From Pannonibacter sp. SL95 (GTDB taxonomy: Bacteria > Pseudomonadota > Alphaproteobacteria > Rhizobiales > Stappiaceae): 64,000 bases of DNA. The notes below the pieces were generated by a model that made no database searches, was not told where the DNA came from, and saw only the letters and a list, made by a program, of their open reading frames with translations. A program made the translations under genes and the position numbers. The stretch lies in contig NZ_JAPPRC010000006.1 in assembly GCF_026672425.1 (NCBI RefSeq), positions 1,302,001 through 1,366,000 of the forward strand, given 5' to 3'. Shown in pieces: positions 1-8,355 of this stretch (position 1 is the first letter of the stretch; every line of letters starts with the position of its first letter).

Positions 1-1
1 C

Positions 2-157
2 GACAGGGCACGGGCGCTGACGGCGCTGGCCATCGGGACGCTGACCCTGCGCAAGTCCGGTCTGCCCGCCGACCATATCGACGCAGCTCTCGGCCAGGGC
101 CTGGCTGCACTGCTGCAGAGCCCGCTGGACGCCGCCGCCCGCCCTCCCTCCGGCTGA
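2..157 (+). CDS. TetR/AcrR-family regulator, C-terminal fragment (partial)
   Basis: Only the last 51 codons of an open frame that enters from the left edge and stops at 155-157. The residues visible are an alanine/leucine-rich helical tail containing [14 protein letters not shown], which resembles the end of the ligand-binding domain of TetR-family repressors; the DNA-binding domain lies outside the window. The next gene is an Old Yellow Enzyme reductase in the same direction, and a perfect palindrome lies between the two, the usual arrangement of a TetR repressor with its target. The assignment rests mostly on that context. Confidence 0.5.
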   Translation, partial: DRARALTALAIGTLTLRKSGLPADHIDAALGQGLAALLQSPLDAAARPPSG

Positions 158-210
158 CCCTTTCCAACGCCCTGCAAGCGCCTCCGGTCCTGCAAGGGTG
201 TGGATAATAT

Positions 211-226
211 TGGACTGAACAGTCCA
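211..226. promoter_or_regulatory. Palindromic operator candidate for the TetR-type regulator
   Basis: TGGACTG-AA-CAGTCCA is a perfect inverted repeat with 7-bp arms and a 2-bp centre. It lies 40 bp before the reductase start and directly follows an AT-rich GGATAATAT stretch that could be a -10 element. Size and position fit a TetR-family dimer site that represses the reductase gene; the binding protein is inferred from the neighbouring gene. Confidence 0.6.
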
Positions 227-265
227 GAACATGATTGAAATCGAACACGCAAGAAGGAACTGCCG

Positions 266-1366
266 ATGTCTGACAGCAAGCTGTTTTCCCCGCTCAAGGC
301 CGGTGCCATCGATGTGGCGAACCGCATCGCCATGGCGCCGCTGACCCGCAACCGGGCACTGCCGGAAGGTGACATTCCGCACGCGCTCAACGCCGAGTAC
401 TATGCGCAGCGTGCCAGCGCTGGTCTGCTGATCACCGAAGCCTCGCAGATCTCGCCCCAGGGCAAGGGCTATGCCTGGACGCCGGGCATTTACTCCGATG
501 CGCAGGTCGAAGGTTGGAAGAAGGTCACCGAAGCGGTTCACGCCAAGGGCGGCAAGATCGTGATCCAGCTCTGGCATGTGGGCCGCATCTCGCACAACGT
601 GCTGCAGCCGGGCGGCGTCGCACCCGTCGCCCCCTCTGCCATTGCCGCCAAGTCCAAGACCTTTGACGGCACCGCCTTTGTCGACACCCCGATGCCGCGT
701 GCGCTGGAGACCTCGGAAATCGCGGGCATTGTCGCGGACTACGCAAAGGCCGCGAAGAACGCCATTGCTGCCGGCTTTGACGGTGTCGAGGTCCACGCGG
801 CCAATGGCTATCTCATCGACCAGTTCCTGCGCACCGGTTCCAACACCCGCACGGATGCTTATGGCGGCAGCCTGGAAAACCGCACCCGCTTCCTGCGCGA
901 AGTGATGGACGCGGTCGTCGGTGCCATCGGCGCAGACCGGGTCGGCATCCGCCTCAGCCCCTTCTCCAACGCCAACGACATTTCCGACGAGAACCCGATG
1001 GAAACCTTTGGTGCCGCCATCGACATCCTCAACGGCTACGGCCTTGCCTATCTGCACATGGTCGAGGGCCAGACCGGTGGTGCGCGCGAGCTGGCACCGG
1101 GCCATGACATCAACGCCCTGCGCGCGCGCTTCAGCGGTGTCTACATCGCCAACAATGGCTATGACCGTGACAGCGCCATGGCTGCCGTCGAGAGCGGCCG
1201 CGCCGACATGATCGCGTTCGGCCGTCCGTTCATTTCGAACCCGGACCTGGTCGAGCGCCTGAAGCAAAACGCACCGCTCAACGAGCCGGACCGCACCACC
1301 TTCTATGGTGGCGGTGCCAAGGGCTACACCGACTATCCGGCCCTTGCCGGCGGCCAGGCGGCCTGA
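266..1366 (+). CDS. Old Yellow Enzyme-family alkene reductase (N-ethylmaleimide reductase type)
   Basis: A 366-residue FMN-dependent TIM-barrel reductase, normal length for bacterial OYE/NemA proteins, which reduce activated C=C bonds of enones, maleimides and some nitro compounds with NAD(P)H. Visible motifs: MAPLTRNR at about residues 23-30 in the first strand, QLWHVGR at 101-107 (FMN contact), the substrate-binding HAANGY at 177-182 (His177, Asn180) followed by the DAYGGSLENR loop, and FGRPFISNPDL near the C-terminus, a phosphate-binding segment. The start follows an AAGGAA ribosome site. Probably soluble, and probably induced by electrophiles through the upstream TetR-type regulator and palindrome. 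Confidence 0.9.
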   Translation: MSDSKLFSPLKAGAIDVANRIAMAPLTRNRALPEGDIPHALNAEYYAQRASAGLLITEASQISPQGKGYAWTPGIYSDAQVEGWKKVTEAVHAKGGKIVIQLWHVGRISHNVLQPGGVAPVAPSAIAAKSKTFDGTAFVDTPMPRALETSEIAGIVADYAKAAKNAIAAGFDGVEVHAANGYLIDQFLRTGSNTRTDAYGGSLENRTRFLREVMDAVVGAIGADRVGIRLSPFSNANDISDENPMETFGAAIDILNGYGLAYLHMVEGQTGGARELAPGHDINALRARFSGVYIANNGYDRDSAMAAVESGRADMIAFGRPFISNPDLVERLKQNAPLNEPDRTTFYGGGAKGYTDYPALAGGQAA

Positions 1367-1612
1367 GCCTGACTTCGTCTTCCGGCCGGCGCGGTCCTCT
1401 CTCTGCGCCAGCCGCCACGGCCTCGCGGTTTCCCCCAGCCGCGAGGCCGATCTGTTTCGAGCGATCAAAACCGTACCGCAGCGTACTCTTTTTTTGCTTT
1501 CTGCCCTTTTCCCCCTTTGCAAAAGCTGGCACACCCTCAATATCACGTCATGCCGCAACGCCGGCCGCGGGAGGACGCCCCCGCAGACGACAAAACCCTG
1601 AGGGAGTTCCAG

Positions 1613-3448
1613 ATGCCCCCCTATCGTTCCAGAACCACCACCCACGGCCGCAACATGGCGGGTGCGCGCGGCCTTTGGCGCGCCACCGGCATGAAGGACG
1701 AGGATTTCGGCAAGCCGATCATTGCCGTGGTCAACTCCTTCACCCAGTTCGTGCCCGGGCATGTGCACCTGAAGGATCTCGGCCAGCTCGTCGCGCGCGA
1801 GATCGAAAAGGCGGGCGGCGTCGCCAAAGAATTCAACACGATCGCGGTCGATGACGGCATCGCCATGGGCCACGATGGCATGCTCTACTCGCTGCCGTCG
1901 CGCGAGATCATCTCCGACAGCGTCGAGTACATGGTCAACGCCCATTGCGCCGATGCCATGGTCTGCATTTCCAACTGCGACAAGATCACCCCGGGCATGC
2001 TCTCGGCCGCCATGCGGCTCAACATCCCGGCGGTCTTTGTCTCCGGTGGTCCGATGGAAGCGGGCAAGGTGGTGCTGCACGGCAAGACCGTCGCGCTTGA
2101 TCTGGTCGATGCCATGGTCGCGGCCGCGGACGACAAGATTTCCGATGAGGACGTCAAGGTCATCGAGCGCTCGGCTTGCCCGACCTGCGGCTCCTGCTCG
2201 GGCATGTTTACGGCCAACTCGATGAACTGCCTCACCGAGGCGCTGGGCCTGTCCCTGCCGGGCAACGGCTCGACGCTGGCAACCCATGCCGACCGCAAGC
2301 GCCTGTTCGTCGAGGCCGGCCATCTGATCGTGGATCTGGCGCGCCGCTACTACGAGCAGGATGACGCAAACGTCCTGCCGCGCACGATTGCCTCGAAGGC
2401 TGCATTCGAAAACGCCATGGCGCTCGACATTGCCATGGGTGGCTCCACCAACACGGTGCTGCACATCCTGGCAGCTGCCCATGAGGGCGGCGTCGACTTC
2501 ACCATGGACGATATCGACCGTCTGTCGCGCAAGGTGCCGTGCCTGTCGAAGGTCGCGCCGGCCAAGCAGGACGTGCACATGGAAGACGTCCACCGCGCCG
2601 GCGGCATCATGCGCATCCTCGGCGAGCTGGATCGCGGCGGCCTGATCAACCGGGACTGCCCGACGGTTCATGCCGAGACGCTGGGACACGCCATCGACCG
2701 CTGGGACATCACCCGGACCAACTCGGAGAGCGTGCGCGAGTTCTTCAGGGCAGCGCCGGGCGGCGTGCCGACCCAGGTTGCCTTCAGCCAGTCCTCGCGT
2801 TGGGACGAGCTGGACACCGACCGCGAAGGCGGCGTGATCCGCTCGGTCGAACACCCGTTCTCCAAGGATGGTGGTCTTGCCGTGCTCTATGGCAACATCG
2901 CGCTGGATGGCTGCATCGTGAAGACGGCGGGCGTGGATGAATCCATTCTCAAGTTCACCGGTCCGGCCGTGGTGTTCGAAAGCCAGGACGCTGCCGTCAA
3001 GGGCATCCTTGGCAATGAGGTCAAGGCAGGCGACGTGGTGGTGATCCGCTACGAAGGCCCGAAGGGCGGCCCCGGCATGCAGGAAATGCTGTATCCGACC
3101 AGCTACCTGAAGTCGAAGGGCCTCGGCAAGGCCTGTGCGCTCATCACCGACGGCCGCTTCTCGGGTGGCACCTCGGGCCTCTCGATCGGCCACGCATCAC
3201 CGGAGGCGGCTCAGGGCGGTGCCATTGGTCTCGTCCGTCAGGGCGACACCATCGAGATCGACATTCCGAACCGCACCATCAACCTGCTGGTCCCGGAAGC
3301 CGAACTCGCCACACGCCGCGCCGAGCAGGACAAGCTGGGCTGGAAGCCGGCCGAGTTCCGCAAGCGCAACGTCACCACGGCGCTGAAGGCCTACGCGGCC
3401 TTCGCCTCGTCGGCTGACAAGGGTGCGGTCCGCGTGCTGCCGGAGTAA
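1613..3448 (+). CDS. ilvD: Dihydroxy-acid dehydratase
   Basis: 611 residues. Dehydrates 2,3-dihydroxyisovalerate and 2,3-dihydroxy-3-methylvalerate in valine and isoleucine synthesis. The IlvD/Edd signatures are clear: NCDKITPGM with Cys122, and [13 protein letters not shown] with Cys189, Cys192 and Cys195. The first loop reads NSFTQF without an extra cysteine, as in the E. coli-type oxygen-sensitive [4Fe-4S] enzymes. The frame is open from 1517, but the ATG at 1613 has AGGGAG just upstream and gives the conserved N-terminus [10 protein letters not shown], so the longer start is rejected. It stands alone; no other ilv gene is in view. The 246 bp before it contain no gene that I can see. Confidence 0.95.
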   Translation: MPPYRSRTTTHGRNMAGARGLWRATGMKDEDFGKPIIAVVNSFTQFVPGHVHLKDLGQLVAREIEKAGGVAKEFNTIAVDDGIAMGHDGMLYSLPSREIISDSVEYMVNAHCADAMVCISNCDKITPGMLSAAMRLNIPAVFVSGGPMEAGKVVLHGKTVALDLVDAMVAAADDKISDEDVKVIERSACPTCGSCSGMFTANSMNCLTEALGLSLPGNGSTLATHADRKRLFVEAGHLIVDLARRYYEQDDANVLPRTIASKAAFENAMALDIAMGGSTNTVLHILAAAHEGGVDFTMDDIDRLSRKVPCLSKVAPAKQDVHMEDVHRAGGIMRILGELDRGGLINRDCPTVHAETLGHAIDRWDITRTNSESVREFFRAAPGGVPTQVAFSQSSRWDELDTDREGGVIRSVEHPFSKDGGLAVLYGNIALDGCIVKTAGVDESILKFTGPAVVFESQDAAVKGILGNEVKAGDVVVIRYEGPKGGPGMQEMLYPTSYLKSKGLGKACALITDGRFSGGTSGLSIGHASPEAAQGGAIGLVRQGDTIEIDIPNRTINLLVPEAELATRRAEQDKLGWKPAEFRKRNVTTALKAYAAFASSADKGAVRVLPE

Positions 3449-3488
3449 ACGGCCCGATTGATCGGAAGGACCGACCGGCAGCAGTCAC

Positions 3489-4337
3489 ATGTTGACAGCC
3501 CAGTCCATCGCGGATCATCCAGACCTGAGGCCTCTGCTCCGGCAGCAGGCCTCAGCTTTTCTCGGCGTCCAGCAGAGTGCGCCAAAGGCAGCGGCTGTAT
3601 TTGCAACCCTGCAGCGCTACCTTCTGGCTCAGCTCGCGGCAGCCATGGCGTTCGAGAGTGGCAGCAGCTCATTCCTGCTCGCCGGGTTTCTGGAGAAGGT
3701 GCGCGAGCATCAGCTCGCAAGCCGGAACACCGCGCATTCCTTCATCAAGGAAATGCTGCACTACGGCCTTTGCACCGAAGAGCAGCTGCCCGGGGATCGG
3801 CGCAAGAAGCCAATCGTCCTGTCACCGTCAGCCCGGCAGCTGCTTGGAACATGGGTGTCCATTCATCTGGCGACGCTCGACGGGCTGGACGGCGGCGCAC
3901 GCAGCGCCTGGCTCGCTGGTCAGGCGGACCATCTCGCCCGCCTGCATCCCCGCATCGTCAAACGCATTCTTGCCTCCAAGCTGACGGTTCGTCCCGAAGG
4001 TGTCTTTGCCTTGTTCACCTGGATGAACGATGGCGGACTGGCGATGGACAAGCTCGTGACAGAGCTGGACAGCGAGGCCCAGGCAGAAGACAGGGTCCTG
4101 ACGTCGATCACGACCTTCGACCAGCTCTGCGCGCCGCTGCGGATCACCCGCACCCATCTTGCCCGCAAGATGTCGGATCCTCTGGCGGCCGAACATATCG
4201 GCTGGACAGGCCGTCCTGGGGCTTCAAGGCTTTGGGTCTCGCACGAGTTCATCGGCAGCTACTACCGGTATCAGTGCGACAAGCTCGCCCATGTCGAGGG
4301 AGCCTTTGAGGAAGCGCGAACAGCTTCTCCCCTGTGA
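3489..4337 (+). CDS. Uncharacterised 282-residue protein, possibly a winged-helix DNA-binding protein
   Basis: I do not recognise the family with certainty. The protein is soluble-looking, rich in Ala and Leu, with no signal peptide or membrane segment. Two parts look like helix-turn-helix/winged-helix units: one near residues 75-115 (a RNTAHSFIKEM segment leading into KPIVLSPSARQLL) and one near 205-250 (FDQLCAPLRITRTHLARKM followed by a WTGRPG wing-like turn). The pattern, including 'LRITRTHLARKM', is what one sees in regulators that select a half-site with a recognition helix. It follows ilvD by 40 bp and ends with no obvious terminator. Function unknown. Confidence 0.55.
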   Translation: MLTAQSIADHPDLRPLLRQQASAFLGVQQSAPKAAAVFATLQRYLLAQLAAAMAFESGSSSFLLAGFLEKVREHQLASRNTAHSFIKEMLHYGLCTEEQLPGDRRKKPIVLSPSARQLLGTWVSIHLATLDGLDGGARSAWLAGQADHLARLHPRIVKRILASKLTVRPEGVFALFTWMNDGGLAMDKLVTELDSEAQAEDRVLTSITTFDQLCAPLRITRTHLARKMSDPLAAEHIGWTGRPGASRLWVSHEFIGSYYRYQCDKLAHVEGAFEEARTASPL

Positions 4338-4558
4338 CCTTCGCCACATCATCCCAAAAATGTTTTCCCGCAAAGCTTTGATTTGTGGGAGTGATCTGCT
4401 CGCAAAGAGCCTTTGCCAAGCGCGGCACCGTCACAAGGATCACGCCTGTTTTAGGGTAGATGAGCCGCTGGTGGTGCCGGGGGGAGCAGCTGAGGCGCTT
4501 TGCAAGGCCTGATCTCGCCGGGCGCTCGCAAGCCGAGCGCAATGGGGAAGGAAGAGTG

Positions 4559-4894
4559 ATGATGAGAAAGTTCATTTTTGCCGTTGCTGCGACGATCATT
4601 GCAGGCAGCCCGGCTGTTGCCAGTGACTACGCATTCCGCCTGCATAACAAGGCACAGGGATACTCGATCAACGGCTTCTACACGTTCCAGGACGGCCAGT
4701 GGAGTGACAACTGGCTGAACTCACGCGTCAACCCGGGCGAAGCAGTCCAGATGGACTGGAACAGCAACGAAGGAAACTGCGTTGTGCCTTTCCGGGTGAG
4801 CTGGGACAACTATGGGTCGGAAGATTTCAAGCTGGATTGGTGCAAGGGCGTGTCCAACGTTTACATGAAGGACAAGGGCTTTAGCTGGGACTAA
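4559..4894 (+). CDS. Small secreted protein of unknown function
   Basis: About 111 residues from the ATG at 4559, which has GGAAGGAAGAG directly upstream (a second ATG follows at once at 4562). The frame is open from 4460, but that stretch lacks signal-peptide character. The N-terminus MRKFIFAVAATIIAGSPAVAS is a clear Sec signal peptide. The mature part is about 90 residues, aromatic and Asn/Ser-rich, with two cysteines (in EGNCVVPF and DWCKG) that could form a disulfide. Similar small periplasmic proteins occur widely in alphaproteobacteria without known function. A strong terminator follows. Confidence 0.7.
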   Translation: MMRKFIFAVAATIIAGSPAVASDYAFRLHNKAQGYSINGFYTFQDGQWSDNWLNSRVNPGEAVQMDWNSNEGNCVVPFRVSWDNYGSEDFKLDWCKGVSNVYMKDKGFSWD

Positions 4895-4917
4895 AGCCTT
4901 CTTGCATTGAACCTGGA

Positions 4918-4951
4918 ATGCGGCCGATCAATCAGTCGGCCGCATTTTTTT
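4918..4951 (+). terminator. Rho-independent terminator
   Basis: ATGCGGCCGA and TCGGCCGCAT form a perfect 10-bp stem with an 8-nt loop, followed by a run of T. It lies 24 bp after the small secreted protein gene and isolates it from the leftward genes that follow. Confidence 0.9.
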
Positions 4952-5056
4952 ATTCGACGGCTCCCGGTTCCGGATCCTGGCGCAGCCATTCCGGGGACGA
5001 GCGACGCCGGTCTCTTCAGCGCCACGCCAGCTCTAGGGGGCTTGCTTGCCGGCTGA

Positions 5057-5266
5057 TCAGGTCTTTGCCTGCCGCTGCCGGAATTCGGTCACGGGCAGAC
5101 CGCCGATGCCCCAGTTGTCGAGGTCGACTTCGTCGATCACCACGAATGTGGTGTTGGGGTTCTTGCCAAGCACGTCGGACAGCAGCGTGGTGACGCCTTC
5201 GATCAGCTGGGCTTTCTGGGCTGCCGTGACGCCCTCGCGGGTCACCTTGATGTTCACATAGGGCAT
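5057..5266 (-). CDS. 4-oxalocrotonate tautomerase-family protein
   Basis: 69 residues starting MPYVNIKVTREG. After removal of Met, the N-terminal proline is the general base of this family (keto-enol tautomerases such as 4-OT and its stress-related homologues). Length is typical for the short 4-OT subgroup, which works as a hexamer or dimer of dimers. It lies 28 bp downstream of an NTF2-like gene and near a glutathione S-transferase, all read leftward, so a part in xenobiotic handling is likely. The physiological substrate cannot be told from sequence. Confidence 0.85.
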   Translation of the reverse strand: MPYVNIKVTREGVTAAQKAQLIEGVTTLLSDVLGKNPNTTFVVIDEVDLDNWGIGGLPVTEFRQRQAKT

Positions 5267-5294
5267 GTCAATTGCCTTTCTGCGCTGAAGCCGG

Positions 5295-5669
5295 TCAGGG
5301 CTTGGGGGTGGAATCGAAAACCTTGGCGGCGATCCGCCAGCGCCCGTCCTGGCGCACGAAGGACAGGATGTCCGTGTAGTCCCGGCCGAGCAGTGTCATC
5401 TGGACGATGGCGGTGGCGGCATCGGGACCTGCAATCGTCATCGAGACGATGCGGCCGTTGTTGACCTCCCCGCGGCTCGCCGGGGCTGGCCTTGCCGCCA
5501 CGATGGGAAGGTAGTGTTCCATCGACCAGAAACGGATGTCACCGCCTGTCGTCGATGCATAGAGCGCCTTGTCGTGAAAGACCGAGCCGAGCAGCTCCGC
5601 ATCACTGCGATGGAGGGCGTCGAAATAGGAAAGGATGACCGCTTTCAGGTCTTCCAGCGTCTTGTCCAT
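5295..5669 (-). CDS. NTF2-like / putative lumazine-binding-family protein
   Basis: 124 residues with the alpha+beta cone pattern of the SnoaL/NTF2 superfamily: an N-terminal helical part (LKAVILSYFDALHRSDAELL), then HDKALYAS, and a C-terminal sheet with LLGRDYTDILSFVRQDGRWRIAAKVFDS. The last part matches the pattern of the Lumazine_bd_2 group of NTF2-like proteins. Small single-domain members are enzymes or ligand carriers of mostly unknown substrate. Gene order GST, NTF2-like, tautomerase suggests one transcription unit starting at the GST promoter. Confidence 0.7.
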   Translation of the reverse strand: MDKTLEDLKAVILSYFDALHRSDAELLGSVFHDKALYASTTGGDIRFWSMEHYLPIVAARPAPASRGEVNNGRIVSMTIAGPDAATAIVQMTLLGRDYTDILSFVRQDGRWRIAAKVFDSTPKP

Positions 5670-5743
5670 CTGAGCAACCTGTTGTTACGGGGGATCTGCA
5701 GGAGAGGAGGCACCGGACGGGGGGAGCCGGTGCCTCAGACGCA

Positions 5744-6355
5744 TCAGGCGGCGACGAGGCCTTCTGCGACCAGTGCGTCCTGCACCGGCTTGCGTGCGCC
5801 AACGCGCTCCAGATAGGCAACCAGGGTCGGCCACGGCGACAGGTCAACCTGAACGAAGCGGGTCCAGTTCAGCACGGTGAAGAGATAGGCATCCGCCACC
5901 GTAAAAGTGTCGCCCATCACATAGGGGCGGCCATCGGCCAGCAGGCGTTCGAAATGCTTGAACTTGACGCCCAGCGTTTCGATGGCTGCCGTGCGAGCAT
6001 CGCCTTCAGCGCCACGGAACAGCGGCGAGAAGGACTTGTGCAGCTCGGCGGCGATGAAGTTCAGCTGGCGGTGCAGCTGGGTACGCTCCCAGGAACCCGG
6101 CGTCGGGGCCAGCTTCGACTGCGGATGCTGGTCAGCCAGGTACTGCAGGATCGCGGCGCCTTCGGTAACGATTTCGCCGTTGTCCAGCTGCAGGGCCGGC
6201 ACATAGCCGTCCGGGTTGATGTCGTAGAAATTGGCACCCGTCTCGGTCACCTTGGTCTTGGTGTCGACACGTTCGCTGTCAAAGCCAAGACCGAGTTCGC
6301 GCAGGACGATATGCGTGGCAAGCGAGCAGGCGCCGGGGGAGAAGTAAAGCTTCAT
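5744..6355 (-). CDS. gstA: Glutathione S-transferase, beta-class type
   Basis: 203 residues, usual GST length. N-terminal thioredoxin-like domain (about 1-80) begins MKLYFSPGACSLA: the cysteine at position 10 is the catalytic residue of bacterial beta-class GSTs. The GYVPALQL cis-proline loop and ITEGAAILQYLAD-like helix (here VTEGAAILQYLAD) bind glutathione; an all-helical C-terminal domain follows, with the GDTFTVADAYLF N-cap motif. It conjugates glutathione to electrophiles or reduces peroxides in the cytoplasm. It is divergent from an HxlR-type regulator across 160 bp, so it is probably that regulator's target. Confidence 0.9.
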   Translation of the reverse strand: MKLYFSPGACSLATHIVLRELGLGFDSERVDTKTKVTETGANFYDINPDGYVPALQLDNGEIVTEGAAILQYLADQHPQSKLAPTPGSWERTQLHRQLNFIAAELHKSFSPLFRGAEGDARTAAIETLGVKFKHFERLLADGRPYVMGDTFTVADAYLFTVLNWTRFVQVDLSPWPTLVAYLERVGARKPVQDALVAEGLVAA

Positions 6356-6420
6356 CTGGTACTCCGTGGGGTTCGGATGCGGACGAAACGCTGTCCGCCG
6401 GCGGTATTTAGGGTTCGTAA

Positions 6421-6482
6421 GTTACTTTTGTAAACCTGAGTACGATAGGTTACGGTGAGAATGGGCTTACTAACCGGTAACC
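6421..6482. promoter_or_regulatory. Putative HxlR operator region between gstA and its regulator
   Basis: The 160-bp divergent spacer contains clustered inverted GTTAC/GTAAC words: GTTAC at 6421, GTAAAC about ten bases later, and a pair GGTTAC (6448-6453) and GTAACC (6477-6482) facing each other across 23 bp. HxlR-family proteins bind such dyads in divergent promoters. The exact operator cannot be fixed from one sequence. Confidence 0.4.
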
Positions 6483-6515
6483 CCGTGCATCGTCATCTGT
6501 CAGGGGAGGTTCAGG

Positions 6516-6905
6516 ATGGCCCTGAAGCTGCGCAAGAACCGGACACCGCACCCACCGGGCAATTGCCCCTTGAGTGACTGCATGTCGCTGCTTGGCGGTG
6601 CCTGGACTCCCAACATCATCTGGTATCTGGCCGGTGGACCACGCCGGTTCAACGAGTTGCGCGTGGACATTCCCCCGATCTCGGCCAAGGTCCTGACCGA
6701 GCGTCTCAGACAGCTTGAAGAGCAGGGCGTGGTGCAGCGCACCGTCATGCCGACCTCGCCGCCTTCGGTTGAATATGCGCTGACCGATCTTGGGGCCGAG
6801 TTGCTCCCGGCGATCAAGGCGATTGCCGCCGTCTCGAAGAAGCTCCGGCAGCGCAAGACGCAAGACGGGGCTGCTACGGCTTCCGAGAAACAATTGGAAA
6901 TGTAG
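6516..6905 (+). CDS. HxlR-family transcriptional regulator
   Basis: 129 residues with the HxlR/DUF24 winged-helix core: [20 protein letters not shown] near the N-terminus, then [31 protein letters not shown] as recognition helix and wing, and [13 protein letters not shown] after it. Cys17 and Cys22 are placed like the redox-sensing cysteines of several HxlR regulators, so it may sense electrophiles or quinones. Divergent from gstA, which fits local control of the detoxification genes. The charged C-terminal tail runs to within 23 bp of the operator in front of mntH. Confidence 0.9.
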   Translation: MALKLRKNRTPHPPGNCPLSDCMSLLGGAWTPNIIWYLAGGPRRFNELRVDIPPISAKVLTERLRQLEEQGVVQRTVMPTSPPSVEYALTDLGAELLPAIKAIAAVSKKLRQRKTQDGAATASEKQLEM

Positions 6906-6928
6906 CGCTCGACATCTTCGCTCGCTTC

Positions 6929-6955
6929 TGCAAATGATAATGAGAATGATTTGCA
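6929..6955. promoter_or_regulatory. Fur/Mur-type metal operator in front of mntH
   Basis: A 27-bp dyad with perfect arms TGCAAAT (6929-6935) and ATTTGCA (6949-6955). The interior, GATAATGAGAATGATT, closely resembles a classical Fur box. It ends 14 bp before the mntH start codon and touches the AAGAAGGGGG ribosome site, so a bound repressor would block initiation. In alphaproteobacteria the Fur-family protein Mur represses Mn importers from such dyads; which paralogue acts here is inferred. Confidence 0.75.
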
Positions 6956-6969
6956 AGAAGGGGGCCGGC

Positions 6970-8298
6970 ATGTTGGAGCGGCAAGACGCATGGCTTCGCC
7001 ACGGTGGCGAACCGTCGATGGCAGAGGTCCACCGGTCAATCCCGGTTCCGGCGGTTGCAGGGCGGTTTCGGCGCTTCCTGGCGTTTCTCGGCCCGGGATA
7101 TCTTGTTGCCGTTGGCTACATGGATCCCGGCAACTGGGCGACGTCGATCGCTGGCGGGGCCCGTTATGGCTATACCCTGCTGGTCGTGGCGCTTGTGTCC
7201 AACCTCATGGCTGTCCTGCTGCAGGCACTTTCTGCAAGGCTCGCAATCGCGACTGGACGCGATCTGGCCCAGGCTTGCCGGGATGCCTACCCGCGCTGGA
7301 CCACCTTGCCACTTTGGATCCTTGCGGAAGTTGCGGTCATAGCAACAGATCTGGCGGAAGTGATCGGAACAGCCATTGGCCTCAACCTTCTCTTCGGTTT
7401 GCCGCTGGAAGTCGGTGTCGCTGTAACCGCGGTAGACGTGTTCCTGATCCTCTGGCTGCAAAACAAGGGTTTCAGATGGGTCGAGGCGGTCATCATCGCT
7501 CTGCTCATCGTCATTTCAGTCTGCTTTGCTGTCCAGATTGTTCTTGCCGATCCCGACTGGCAGGCTGTGTTGCAGGGATTTCTGCCAGAGCGGCAGATTA
7601 TCGAGGATCCCGGCATGCTCTATCTCGCCCTTGGTATTCTTGGGGCGACTGTCATGCCGCATAATCTCTACCTGCATTCAGGTCTGGTACAGACGCGCGC
7701 ATATGGTGGCTCGCTAGCAGATCGCCGTGAAGCGCTTCGGCTGGCAACGTGGGACTCCAGTCTTGCGCTGACATTTGCCTTGGCAATCAACGCCTCGATC
7801 CTGATCCTTGCCGCCTCCACCTTCAATCAGGCGGGCGAGACTGCTGTCGATGAGATCGACAAGGCGTATCTGCTGCTGCAGCCATTGCTGGGATCGGCGA
7901 TTGCGCCGGTCCTGTTTGGGATCGCGCTGCTTTGCTCGGGGCTGAATTCGACGGTAACGGCCACGCTCGCTGGACAGATCGTGATGGAGGGCTTCATCCG
8001 CATCCGGTTGAAGCCCTGGCTCCGGCGGCTGCTGACGCGCATCCTCGCTATTGGCCCGGCGCTCTTCATCATCCTGTACATGGGAAGTTCCGGCGCTGGC
8101 CGCCTGCTGATCCTGAGCCAGGTTGTGCTGAGTTTCCAGCTGCCCTTTGCCGTGGTGCCCCTCGTCTGGCTCACGGCCAGCCGGGCGAAGATGGGTGAAC
8201 TGGTCGCCCCGCGCTGGGTCACCGTGCTTGCGGCGGCAACGGCCATCGTGATCATCGGCCTGAACATCAACCTGATCGGTTCGATCCTGTTCGGATAA
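6970..8298 (+). CDS. mntH: Nramp-family divalent metal (Mn2+) transporter
   Basis: 442 residues from the ATG at 6970, chosen because AAGAAGGGGG lies just upstream and because the longer open frame (from 6790) runs back through the previous gene. About eleven hydrophobic helices. The two metal-site motifs of Nramp are intact: DPGN at 52-55 in helix 1 and MPHN at 229-232 in helix 6. Proton-coupled import of Mn2+ (and Fe2+) across the inner membrane. A Fur/Mur-type dyad overlaps its leader, so it should be repressed when metal is plentiful. Compared with E. coli MntH (412 residues) the N-terminus is longer and hydrophilic. Confidence 0.93.
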   Translation: MLERQDAWLRHGGEPSMAEVHRSIPVPAVAGRFRRFLAFLGPGYLVAVGYMDPGNWATSIAGGARYGYTLLVVALVSNLMAVLLQALSARLAIATGRDLAQACRDAYPRWTTLPLWILAEVAVIATDLAEVIGTAIGLNLLFGLPLEVGVAVTAVDVFLILWLQNKGFRWVEAVIIALLIVISVCFAVQIVLADPDWQAVLQGFLPERQIIEDPGMLYLALGILGATVMPHNLYLHSGLVQTRAYGGSLADRREALRLATWDSSLALTFALAINASILILAASTFNQAGETAVDEIDKAYLLLQPLLGSAIAPVLFGIALLCSGLNSTVTATLAGQIVMEGFIRIRLKPWLRRLLTRILAIGPALFIILYMGSSGAGRLLILSQVVLSFQLPFAVVPLVWLTASRAKMGELVAPRWVTVLAAATAIVIIGLNINLIGSILFG

Positions 8299-8303
8299 CA
8301 CTT

Positions 8304-8331
8304 GGGTACGCCCTCAAAAAGGGGCGTGCCC
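8304..8331. terminator. Hairpin between convergent genes, probable terminator
   Basis: GGGTACGCCC and GGGCGTGCCC pair over 10 bp with one G-T pair around an A-rich loop, in the 57-bp gap between mntH and the converging ornithine cyclodeaminase gene. T runs are poor on both sides, so efficiency is uncertain. Confidence 0.6.
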
Positions 8332-8355
8332 TTGCCTGGACCGCCGCCAAGTCGG

